Source: Cladobotryum mycophilum (taxonomy: Eukaryota > Ascomycota > Sordariomycetes > Hypocreales > Hypocreaceae). From it: a DNA stretch of 64,000 bases. Below are positions 54,818 through 64,000 of the stretch, piece after piece (the first letter of the stretch is position 1; every line of letters begins with the position of its first letter). The stretch spans positions 4,030,001 through 4,094,000 of the forward strand of contig CM071590.1 in the NCBI GenBank assembly GCA_036429605.1. Reading direction: 5' to 3'. Position numbers and translations under genes: made by a program. Below the pieces are notes generated by a model. It was not told the origin of the DNA, did no database searches, and saw only the letters and a program-made list of their open reading frames with translations.

Positions 54818-57225
54818 GTTGTGCGAGCGAGTACCAGAAGACAAGACGATGTATATAGTTTAATTGCTATATCGGTTGGGCATCTCTCAACTAATATTGC
54901 CGTGAAGTAAGGCGAGTTCGTTGGATGAGAGGAAGAGTAAGAGCCGAGGAATCACAGAATCGATAACAAAGGACCCTTTTTTTTTTTGCCTTGCCTTGCC
55001 TTGCTCACCCTCCTGCTCACAGACGGACACACCGGGTGGATATACTTGCAGACTGATGATGGATGGAAGGGTCTACAAGTAATAGAAACGAAAAAGAACA
55101 AGGTAGGGGGAATATGCGGGACAGGGAGGGTATACAAGTAAGTAGTAAGTAGTAGTGCTCCGTATGTAAAGATGACAGGACAAGGTGAAGAGCGCCAATG
55201 CAGCTGAGCATAAAACCCCCACCACTGGCTGCATAACAGGATGACCAGTCAGAAAGGCTATGACATATGCTGAGCTTCTAGAAAAACAGAAGGGAGAGAC
55301 AAAAACAAAAACAAAAAAAGACAAAACCTCGGCGATTGATCGTCACAGGCATGCCATGCGTGCAGGAAAACTACCCTGATGGGCACAAGTACGGTGACGG
55401 CGGTGGTGATGGTAACGGTGACGGTAACGGGCGAACAAGCTCCCCCTCCGTGTTATGTGTTGTCGTTACAGCTTCGTTCCGTGGCCTCCCCTATGTTTTG
55501 GCCAGTTTTCCAGCAGACACACACACAAGCAACGCCAGGACCGAAAATCGTCTCCAGGTTGAATAATAAAAGGAAATTTTGATACCGATTTGGTCGCACA
55601 CAAAGCAGAGCGCCTTCAGCAATCTTTTTTCTCTCTTTTGTTTCCTAGCCCAAAACTTCTAAATCGAGAGTCACGAGGGTAATGCCCATCCCGCACGCCA
55701 CCAGGGGGAGCGCGCCTCCAAAGCGGCACTTCCGAAACGTTTCAAGGGAAACCCTTGGCCTTGGAGGGGACGCAATGTGCCGTTCGTCACTTGGGGCTGG
55801 AGAATGGCAAGGGAGGGGGTGGAGGGGAAGAGCGGTAGTAGGAAGAGAAGAAGGACGTGGAGGTGGAGGAAGAGAAGCAAAGAGGAGGGAACCCTGAAGG
55901 CAACCGTTTTTGAAGAGGGAAAACAAACGCCACGATCCTAATTATGTCGATCTCCCATGTCGATTCTCCGGTCAGCCCTACTATAGGCTGGAAAGGTCAA
56001 TGGGAAGATATCCACACCGATTCTCAATGGCTGCTTGCTTTTGCAATGCAATGCCTGTGGCGGCTTGTTGCTGCTGCTTGTTGCTCCTGGGGCTCCATAT
56101 CATGCAGGTGTCCTTGCAGGCTTGCCTCGAAAAGTCCTATTCTCCATGTCCCTCCCCATGGATGGTCAGTCAGTGACGGAAAAACAAAAACAAAGAAACA
56201 GATTGCCAAGGAACCCATCAGTCAGATTATCCTCTTTCTCTCTCTCTCTTTGTCTCTGTGCAACGACTTAATCTCACGCAATCATTATAGACCGCCAATC
56301 CCTCAAATAAAGGGCAATCCTTTTTGTTTTCCTTTTCGGTAGGCTGCCGGGTTGACCATTATTCGTGTTGTGCCCCCCCCCCCTTCCCTTCCTCCCCGAA
56401 TCCATCCATCAAATCTTATTTCCCTTCCCGGGACTCATTTCGGCGTATTAATAATGCCATCTTCTATTACTCTCTCTCCTCGTCTCGTACGGAACGGTGA
56501 GGAGTTTGAGCCTTTCGGAATAGATTGCCGATCCCGGAAGTCGCGGCAGCTGTCTTTGAAATCCATGACGCCCACGCAGTGTGTGTAAAAACAGAACAAA
56601 ACATTTTGTGTTTTGTGATTATGTTTGGTGCTTGTGTGTTAGTATGGTGTGAATAAAAAAAGAAGACTGGCAGGGATGAGTCGGTGATGTATCTACGAGG
56701 GGGGCACTTGGGCAGTTTGAACCAGGCCAGCTCAACTAGCGTCGATATTTTATTATTATATAAGCTTTCAGGGCATGGAACTCAAGGAGCGACCCGACAC
56801 CTGCAAGCCTCCGCTCTCCTTCCCTTCCCTCTCCCCCTCTACTGTGCATTTAGGCTCGTTGCCCGCCCGTAAGACAGCGCCTGCTGCACACTCCGTACCT
56901 GCTGTAGCTCCATCACAGCGACCCCCTTCCAGGGTTCTTCAGCACATTCTCCAGCAGCCTCCCAGGGCGCCGTGGAGCCAACGTTACCCCGCCCTGTCCG
57001 CTGAAGACAAAAGTCGGGTCAGATCCATCCATTGATCCAGACCAAAGTAAGCAAAGCGTGCATGTGAAACAACCAAAGTTCTTCCATCGCATGCCCGCCA
57101 TCTATCCATCCATCCATCCATTCATCCCGTTCAACACATCGTCATGGCGCTTCTCCTCCAAGCCCTAATTCATTTTCTTCAAGGGTCGCAAGTCAGGAAC
57201 CATCACACCGCTCCAGCTTCAGATA

Positions 57226-57260
<35 letters not shown>

Positions 57261-58186
57261 GTGTTCATGTCCACTGTTCCAGATAATGTTGATTGCCTGT
57301 TTGGGACTTCTTTTCTTGTGCAGCTGCTGTGAACCCCCTAAATTGGACCATTCTCTCATTCAACCCCCCCCCCCCTGAAATCACACCACATGAACAAACC
57401 AACATAAAGAGCATCAGCATCTACACACCATTAAACATTAAACTCATCACACTCAGACCTACTCTATAGGTGGAGTTTGTCGTATATACGAATCCTGTGC
57501 CACGTCATAGATTGATCCATCTCGCGGACCTTTAGAGCGTTTCAGAGTCTCAACGCCAGCGCATGCCATCCATCAATCTCATGCGCCTCATCTGACACAT
57601 CATTCTCAAGACACATGTAATGGAATCGCGTCTTGATTCTTAATTGAAGCTAAATTGAAAAAAAAATAATGACATGGTCGGATATCACCGCTTGAAGCAC
57701 CTTCCACCCCTCCCCCAACCGAGTCAAGATCACCCGCCAACACCATCACCACCACTACCACCACTGATAACCTGATATAGCCGATATCTGGGTAACCTTG
57801 CTCGCCTTTCCCTCGTGTATCTTTCCCAAACGCCATGCCAAACCATCGCTAGAATCTCAGTTTAGCCTTGACTGGCTATTTGTTATAAAGCGCGCGAAAA
57901 TGCAATCCTTGTATGCGCCTCGTCATGCGTGAATCACCCAATAACCCCCATTGGTCTCTCTCTCACCGTAAAACCAACCATGTAGCAACCTATGAATGCC
58001 CGTGAAATGCCCTGACCAAATCTCAAACACCACCGCTAGTTGGAAAACGAAGCTCATTGAGTAAAAGAAAAGAAAAAAGGAAAAAAATCGTCTGTCAACG
58101 AATGGTGTACGACGCCGCTGATGCTCGCATATAGCCCCCAAGAATTCCACTTGCTTGAGCCTAAACAACACACCCACTACTCATGC
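54818..58186. other. 3.4-kb gene-free interval
   Basis: BTB gene promoter on the left, 3' end of the C2HC gene on the right. Low-complexity tracts: GGTGAC repeats near 55395-55425, purine-rich 55800-55890, an 11-C run at 56373-56383, a 28-T run at 57229-57256, a 12-C run at 57364-57375 and CATC repeats near 57106. No protein gene or tRNA recognised. Confidence 0.5.
57229..57256. repeat. 28-base T run
   Basis: Uninterrupted T run (after AGATAAGC) in noncoding DNA; the longest homopolymer in the window. Confidence 0.85.
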
Positions 58187-60588
58187 TCATGGAAGACTTG
58201 CAGGAATATCTTGGTCGCCATCGGTATCACTATTACCGCTGCTGTCATCGATCTGCATAGGATCATCAGAAGTTCCTTGGTTCACCATTGATGGTGTATC
58301 ATCTGCAACCTGGCTGTGCCCCGAGTGACGCGGCCGGGATGGCGTCAATGATGAAGTAGGGTCCACCAGCTCCGCCGTGGCCGAAGATCCAGTGAGCCCA
58401 CCCATTTCCGTCATAGGAACCCGTTTGCGTGGTGAGCTCGCTGGTGTAGAACTGTACGACTTAGTAACAACGGATTGTCCATCGCTATCAATACGCGCCC
58501 GCTTTGCTGGTTGTTCGCTGGCCTCTTCACTAGGGGTTCCAAGAAGACGTTGCTGCTCCGCCTCAATCTCTGCCACTGTACGTCTTTCGCGTAGCCGGAT
58601 GCCGTACTTCTTGCGAGTGGTACTCTGTTTGGTATTGTAACTGTTCTTGAGTTTGGCAAGCCTTTCCCCTTGTTCTAGGGCGGGAAGGCTCATGGCCTCC
58701 CTCATCAAATTGCCATACTTTTCTTCGGCCCTTTTCATCTCATCCTCAAAGGCTTCCCGCCGCTCTTGTGTGAGATGAGCATAAGGATCATTTCCTGGTG
58801 CAGGACTGGGACTGGTTTTGGCAACTTGTATACGCGATGTTATTGGAGTAGCTACGCTATTGCTTGGTGGGGCCGGCACTGTCGTTGCCTGGGGTTGAGG
58901 TTGAGGTCGAGGTTGGGAATGGAAGTTGACAAACGACTGAACCAGTGAAGTGATGGTTTCTAGTGTCTCGGCGGAATAGATGCCACAAACCTGACTCTTC
59001 ACATGGTATGCCAAGCCGCCCACGCCAGAAAAGTGAGACCCGCAATGAATGCATGCATCGATTCCTACCTGCTGGTAATAGGGACTCTTTTGGCAACCGG
59101 CCTTCTTGTGGTGCTGTGTGTATGTTAGGATTGGTAGATCAAGAAGAGGACAGGTTTCAACTTACGTGTGCCAGAGCTTTATCACTGCTACAAGGCCGAT
59201 TACATAAATGGCAAGCAACTATTCCAGGCGGCAACTCGAGCAGTGGTGCCTTGGGGGCCGAACTTGGCGTAGCGGGAGGCGGCTTGGTTGGGGGAGCGCC
59301 TGAGTTTGGAATGCCTTGACCTGGAGCATAGCTAATCTGTCGGTGATTCTGAGGTTGAGGAGCCAGTAGATGTTGAGGTACGATGTGCTGAGGTACGTGA
59401 TGCTGAGGTACGTGGTGTTGAGGTATATGGCGCTGAGGTGCTTGATGGTGAGGTGCTTGGTATTGAGGCACGGCGTGTGGCGCGACAAAATGCAGAGAAG
59501 GGATTACATGCTCGCCGCGGGTTCCGCCAGGCTTCCCTCCCTCGACAATATCACCAGCATCATACCCGAGACGTTCAGCTCGCGCCAAGGCGTTAACCAG
59601 ATCTTGAGCGCCGATTGTCTCTAGACGTCGAGCGACGACCCGATCCATGAACTTATTACTGGCCTTGGAGAGAATGTCGTCTGTAAGTTCGTCGAGGTCT
59701 ACCTTGTTCAGATGCTTGATGACTTGATGTTTTGCATGCTTGACCGCCCTCTGTCCAAAGTCGCCTATGACTTTACCGAGGACTGCTACGGGAGCATGGT
59801 GGAATGTAGCATTTGCCTACAACAATGTTAGCCATCTCATCGAGCCTTGGTCAAGATTTCTCATGTGATAGACAACACGAATCTCAAGTGACACGAGGTG
59901 AAATTGCAGGACGCTTAAAAATTTTTGATTTCATAAAGATGCCTGCAAAAGGTAAAAGTAAAGAGACTATACTCATACTCACAAGAAAAGTTGTGTGAAA
60001 GTCGGAACCAACCAGACACTTCTGCCACTGATCACGGATAACCTGACGGACGACCGTGGCGTGTGCCTGAGCAATCTTGGCTTTAAGCTCGTTATATTGA
60101 CCCTGAAGGTCGGTATTCTGAGCTTGATCAGTCTTTGTCTTTGGTGATCTGAAGGTGTAAGCTGGCGCCGTCTTTGGTAGAGGAACGATTGAAGGTGTCA
60201 TGGCAGGGCTAGCCGAGTTGCCAGCAGCAGCAGCAGCAGCAGATGGCGCTTGAGATGTGACTGTGCCAGACTTTACGGGCGGCGCTGATGATGATAACAT
60301 TGGCGAAGCATATTGCGCCTGCGGTTTCGATTTCTCAGTTTGCGGCGTAGCAGAATTTGCACCTGACGCAGAGTTACCGCCTTTGATAGAGGCAGTTGTA
60401 ACAGTGGGTGAGGCAACAGCTGATGGTGTTGACGAAGCCACTGTTGATCGTGGTGCTTGATATGGCAGAGGCACTGGTGTTTGAACAACAGATGGTGCAG
60501 CAGGGCCATTAACTGATCCGTTCATCGTCGTAGTTGTTGGTTCTTGATTTGTTGGCGCCACCACGCTGGCTGTTGGCGCCGTCGCCAT
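58187..60588 (-). CDS. Two-finger C2HC-type zinc finger protein
   Basis: Three exons on the minus strand: 60588-59983, 59816-59166 and 59113-58187, all phase 0, 727 aa. Residues 1-150 are Ala/Ser/Thr/Pro-rich with a poly-Ala stretch. A conserved-looking helical block (TDLQGQYNELKAKIAQAHAT ... VLGKVIGDFGQRAVKHAKHQ ... KFMDRVVARRLETIG) spans the first intron. After it comes a His/Gln/Pro repeat (about residues 318-351), then zinc fingers CHLCNRPCSSDKALAHHH..C and CIHCGSHFSGVGGLAYH..C, the first split by the second intron, at about 404-462. The C terminus has a charged helix (ERREAFEDEMKRAEEKYGNL) and a KRARID nuclear signal. Probably a nuclear regulator of a fungal-specific kind; I do not know a named ortholog. 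Confidence 0.82.
59374..59470 (-). repeat. 15-bp minisatellite coding a QHHVP-type pentapeptide repeat
   Basis: TGAGGTA-type units start at 59374, 59389, 59404, 59419, 59434, 59449 and 59464, a strict 15-bp period, so seven units in frame within the C2HC gene (IPQHHVPQHHVPQHIVPQHL). Length variation between strains is likely. Confidence 0.85.
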
Positions 60589-61713
60589 CCTTGCATGAAG
60601 CTGTGTAAAGAAGGAATGATGATAATGAAGCTGAAAAATTAACCGCGATGTTTGTCGCGCTTGAAAGTGCAGGCGCGATGCTTCGAAAAAAAGATTATGA
60701 GAAGAAGGTGGAAGTAGAAGAAACAACGATCACTCGAAGTTGCATTATGTGTAAAAATGCCCAAATGAACCTTATAGCGCTGCCTGTGTAACCTGAGGCG
60801 CACGCAGTGCTTGATGTGAGTGGGTGAGTTTGTATGTTGTGTGTGTGTGTGTGTGCAGCTCTTTGTTGAGTCTGTCCTTTGTTCTCCCTAATCGAGCGCT
60901 CTCGAGACTTCTCACTGGTTAACTTTTGACACACACGTCGTGTAACTTTTCTATCACACCTTTTCTCCTATATGAATGACTAACCCCGGGAACCGGTCAG
61001 GACAACAACGACGAGGGGAGGGGAAGGTGCTAGTAGAAATAGAGGAATAAGTGTGTGGAACTCAGGGGTTTTAATTTTTTTAATAAAAAAAGAAGACAGC
61101 CTTATAAGCTTTTTGTGGGGGCTTTAATATAAAAGGATATTAAAATTAAGTTTTGATGTTATTAGTGCCTCGAACATAAGGCAGCATTAGGTTTATTAAT
61201 GGGGCAATAGCGTTATATAACAGAAATAAGTGGGGGAGGGCTTATAAAGGGCCTTGAATATTACACACTATTGTGCCCTTATTAGCTTCTTATAGACTAG
61301 ACCACGTCTAACAGCTTTTACCTAATATAGAGTGGAACCACTATCCTTTGAAGCTAGCATTCTTCTCCAATCAGAAGAGCGGCACTCGATCCACATTTGG
61401 AGCTTCTTTGTGTTAACTTATTAACTACCATATAATAGTTAAAAACTATTTCCTACTGATGTATTTACATGAAACCCTATTAATATTAATAGAAGACCTT
61501 TTACTATAACAAAGATAACAGACAGATATCAACAGACAAAGGAATGTATCAAAGACATTATTAAGCAAAAAGTGTTTGTTTGTGCATGCTAACTGAAACT
61601 CATGGCTATGTGATACTTTGTGCTCTCCTGTTCAACGCAAGAACCCTCCCAAGCGAATAATGATACGCATTTGCAAAAGCCGCCCCCCCCCAATCCCTTA
61701 CTCGCCTCACCAA
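60589..61713. other. Intergenic with an A/T-rich RIP-like island
   Basis: Promoter of the C2HC gene to about 60960 (with a CA/TG repeat at 60838-60856), then an A/T-rich block at about 61070-61570 that is listed separately. The 3' end of the 61714 gene is at the right edge. No gene. Confidence 0.5.
61070..61570. other. A/T-rich island, possible RIP-degenerated repeat
   Basis: Composition changes abruptly from the surrounding 50% GC-like sequence to TA-, AAT- and TTA-rich text (TATAAAAGGATATTAAAATT, CCTATTAATATTAATAG, ACTATTGTGCCC). It is poor in CpA/TpG and rich in TpA by eye. Repeat-induced point mutation in ascomycetes converts C to T in repeats and leaves such islands. No element can be named and no terminal repeats were seen. 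Confidence 0.4.
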
Positions 61714-62571
61714 TCACCAACTCATCTGTCCTCCCACTGGAAGAGGGGGAAGAGTTCCCTGAGACAGGTCCACGGACATCAGACTCAAATCCAGCAACTC
61801 GAACGGCTCAATATTCTCCTTGCCCATGTCCAGCTCCACTGTTGGCTGTGGCTCCGGAACAACCTCACAGGGCTCCGCCTTTTCGGCTTTGATGGGCGCA
61901 GTCGAAGCCTCTTCCATCCAAAAATGCGACTTGAGTTCCGTCTTGTCCATGTGCCAATCTCGAGCAGCCCTTTCCAACAGGAAATCTAATGGCCGCCACC
62001 AATCGCACCGCAATCCCAAGGGTCGACTGTATGGTCCTCGTGTACGTCTCTTCAGTGTCGCTCGAGCGGGCGCGGGACGATCTCCAAAGAAGTCTTCTCG
62101 TTCACGTCGGGACAATACGAATAGCTTGTTGAGACGTGCTAGTATCATGTGGTGTCGTTGGTAGACCAGATAGTGGTATCGCTTCTCCCACACATCGTCC
62201 TGCCAAACGCTCTTCCCATCACGAATTTGTCGAAGGCTTGGGAACCCGGGGATTTCTGCAAGTCCTGCCTCCATGGCACGCTTGTGGAGTCCCCGCCAGG
62301 CACGAAAGCCGGCATCAGTGTGGCGAATTCGGGCCTCGAAAGCGACGATGACACGGTCGAGATCTCGGAGGAGGTTCGTCTGGTCGAGGTAGTCGTGGCA
62401 TGGTAGGTTATCCCAAGGACCAAACAACCTGGCGCAGATGGCATCCTGTGGTGTCCACTTGACATTTGCAGGAATGGGCTTCGTTGGTTCAGGACTTGGT
62501 CGTGTCGGAATGCTAGCCAAGCCCTTGGCCGTGCTGTCTGTATCCTCAAACTTCATTGCAGACGACTCCAT
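61714..62571 (-). CDS. Hypothetical protein, 285 aa
   Basis: Single open frame from ATG 62571 (MESSAMKFEDTDSTAK). A central helical, Trp/Arg-rich part (FGPWDNLPCHDYLDQTNLL, GFRAWRGLHKRAMEAGLAEI, WEKRYHYLVYQRHHMI) and an acidic C-terminal tail (VELDMGKENIEPFELLDLSL) suggest a folded core with a regulatory tail. No signal peptide or membrane segment. I do not recognise the family. An upstream short frame starting at 62783 (MSEGL, then a GTGAGT) could be an extra 5' exon, but no acceptor in frame was convincing. Confidence 0.65.
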   Translation of the reverse strand: MESSAMKFEDTDSTAKGLASIPTRPSPEPTKPIPANVKWTPQDAICARLFGPWDNLPCHDYLDQTNLLRDLDRVIVAFEARIRHTDAGFRAWRGLHKRAMEAGLAEIPGFPSLRQIRDGKSVWQDDVWEKRYHYLVYQRHHMILARLNKLFVLSRREREDFFGDRPAPARATLKRRTRGPYSRPLGLRCDWWRPLDFLLERAARDWHMDKTELKSHFWMEEASTAPIKAEKAEPCEVVPEPQPTVELDMGKENIEPFELLDLSLMSVDLSQGTLPPLPVGGQMSW

Positions 62572-63383
62572 GAGAAGAAGGTACGCAGTGTGTGATTAAA
62601 AGTGATAATGCTGCAGATAGCCAGATGCAAAAAGGTAATTGACTGGAAGAATGCGTTGACATGCATCGGAAGTGCTTCAAGTTCACAAGAGAGGTAGCCG
62701 GATGACCTTGTTACTTTATGTATTCTGCTGAGAAACCGAGAGCGTGCAAACGAGAAGGTGCAACTCACGAGGCCCTCAGACATCGTTGCCCTGATGCAGT
62801 TTGTTGCGTGTCAGGTGCACAAGAAGTAAGTGATTCCTACTACGACCAAGCGATGTGATAGCCTAGGAGCTTTATGAGCTTCCTTCCTAACATCTTGTCA
62901 TGCCGTCTGAGCGGAAGGCGCATATATCGGACGAAAAAAAGCTGTAGAGCGGACTGCAGCTGGACAGCTCGTAGTGACTAATGATTTGTCTGGCGTTGAG
63001 CCGTATTGTACGACTATAGAGGTAGTACGGCCGGTTTCGTCATATCCTCAAGTGAATTGGAGTGAGATGGCTTGCATTATACCGTGAACAATAGTTGGAT
63101 AAGTGCATCTATGGATAGTCGAGCCTTCGTGTTGGATTGTTAATGAATACGTGAATATCGTTCAGTCTTTTTTGAACTACCTAGGTATCTCCCTTGCTTC
63201 GCACTTGGCGTGACGCCTCCCTGTCAACTTCGTCCTAAATGTGACACGCCCAATAGCGGTATTAAAATCCTATCCGTCTTAAAGCCTTCCAAGGACTCAA
63301 CTAGGCATAAACACCCATATCTACGCCCATAGTTTCATAACCCTCCCAAAAACGCCTCTTGTTCAAGATTTCTACGCCATCTT
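62572..63383. other. Intergenic, annexin 3' end to hypothetical gene promoter
   Basis: About 800 bp, moderately A/T-rich, with no repeats of note and no gene apart from the possible MSEGL exon near 62783. Confidence 0.5.
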
Positions 63384-64000
63384 TTACTCCCCGACACATG
63401 CCACCATCAGTCTCTCATAGTCCCCGGATGTCTCGCCCCGAATTCGGCTGGCCAACGTTTTCCTATAACGATGGTGGTAAGCCCCCTTAATATTGGCAAG
63501 ATCGGCGCGGTTCCAGTGGAATCGAACAACACGAGCAACCAGCAGGTAATCTTTGGTGCCCAGGCCGGCCATGGTGTCTTCCAAGAGTTTGGCGGCATGC
63601 ATGTACTTGTCTTCGGCGTTACGCAGCTGGAATAAGAGAGCATCTTCCATGTGGCCAGAAAATTCCTTCAACAATGTTAGCATGCGCTGCTGCTACAGCA
63701 ATAGTCACAGTAGAAACTTACACTCTTAAGGACAGACTCCAAATCGCGGTTAAACTTCCTCTTGTAGGAGTGCGAGATGGCGCGAATCTGGTTGTCGTTC
63801 CTAGAACTGAGGATGCTGCACACCAAAATCTCATCGGTGCCCATCTTGCCTTCTGTTGCCTTGTAAATATTCATGACGTCGTCTTCCACCTGCTGAGGAA
63901 CGACTGGAGCGGAATCTTCGGCTCTGGTTGCCGCAAGAACCATCATGAAATGCCTCTCGGTCTTCATGCTGAGATCTCCCTTGACATCCTCCTCCAGACT
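63384..64000 (-). CDS. Annexin (C-terminal part)
   Basis: Two visible exons on the minus strand: 64000-63722 (continues beyond the window) and 63665-63384, with a 56-nt intron (GTAAGT...TTGAAG) in phase 0 and 186 residues. Two annexin repeats can be read. The first has GKMGTDEILVCSILSSRNDN ... SYKRKFNRDLESVLKSEFSG; the second has AGLGTKDYLLVARVV, with the acidic residues about 40 further on (IRGETSGDYERLM). GxGT-type loops followed by an acidic residue form type II calcium sites, so calcium-dependent binding to acidic phospholipid membranes is expected. Fungi usually carry one to three annexins. The N-terminal repeats lie outside the window. Confidence 0.93.

Noticed and set aside
1..64000. 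tRNA, 5S rRNA, CRISPR arrays, intact transposons
   Set aside because: I looked for B-box (GGTTCGANTCC) and its complement, regular spacer arrays, and transposase or reverse transcriptase motifs, and saw none.

Overview
The window looks like a piece of a filamentous ascomycete nuclear genome (Pezizomycotina, probably Sordariomycetes and perhaps Hypocreales; the genus cannot be fixed by eye). The basis is short GT-AG introns (mostly 50-110 nt) with CTNAY-like branch sites, long low-complexity intergenic stretches rich in CT/CA/GA and A/T runs, and typical fungal families: DNA polymerase X, COP9 subunit 4, Rad17, a questin-oxidase-like protein, Rtg2, a C6-type zinc cluster factor and a fungal annexin. 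I recognise 17 protein genes; two run off the edges. I found no tRNA, rRNA, CRISPR array, intact transposon or secondary-metabolite backbone gene.

Layout: (1) 1-164, 3' end of Mediator subunit 16. (2) 3997-7382, a 1091-aa coiled-coil protein. (3) 8.4-31.5 kb, the gene-dense core: DNA polymerase X (POL4), peroxisomal membrane protein 4, CSN4, an isoamyl-acetate esterase-like SGNH hydrolase, Rad17, a questin-oxidase-like (DUF4243) protein, a UBE3D/Ipa1-like HECT-type E2-binding protein, a SNF2 helicase and an F-box protein. Four of these (PolX, CSN4, Rad17, SNF2) belong to families tied to genome maintenance, but they have separate promoters and mixed strands, so I read this as chance proximity. 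(4) 32.1-35.4 kb, a large protein resembling the fungal DUF8004 family. (5) 40.6-44.7 kb, a zinc cluster regulator convergent with RTG2. (6) 50.3-52.2 kb, an unrecognised regulatory-looking protein behind a 5.5-kb gene-free interval. (7) 53.8-54.8 kb BTB protein; 58.2-60.6 kb two-finger C2HC protein; 61.7-62.6 kb hypothetical; 63.4-64.0 kb 3' half of an annexin.

The most striking observation is quality-related. Three conserved genes (UBE3D-like, DUF8004-like, RTG2) are each broken by -1 frame changes, five in total. Every break sits exactly on a G or C homopolymer (5-6 bases), and adding one base to the run restores a continuous, family-like reading frame and makes all exon lengths consistent. 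This points to systematic under-calling of G/C homopolymers in the source sequence, or less likely a mutator history, rather than five independent pseudogenising events. Other signals worth a second look are a perfect 10-mer GTACTCCGTA present six times, only between genes; an A/T-rich, RIP-like island near 61.1-61.6 kb; and a dense MCB/TCTCGCGAGA cluster near 47.6 kb in otherwise empty sequence. I did not find convincing evidence for a wholly new multi-gene system.
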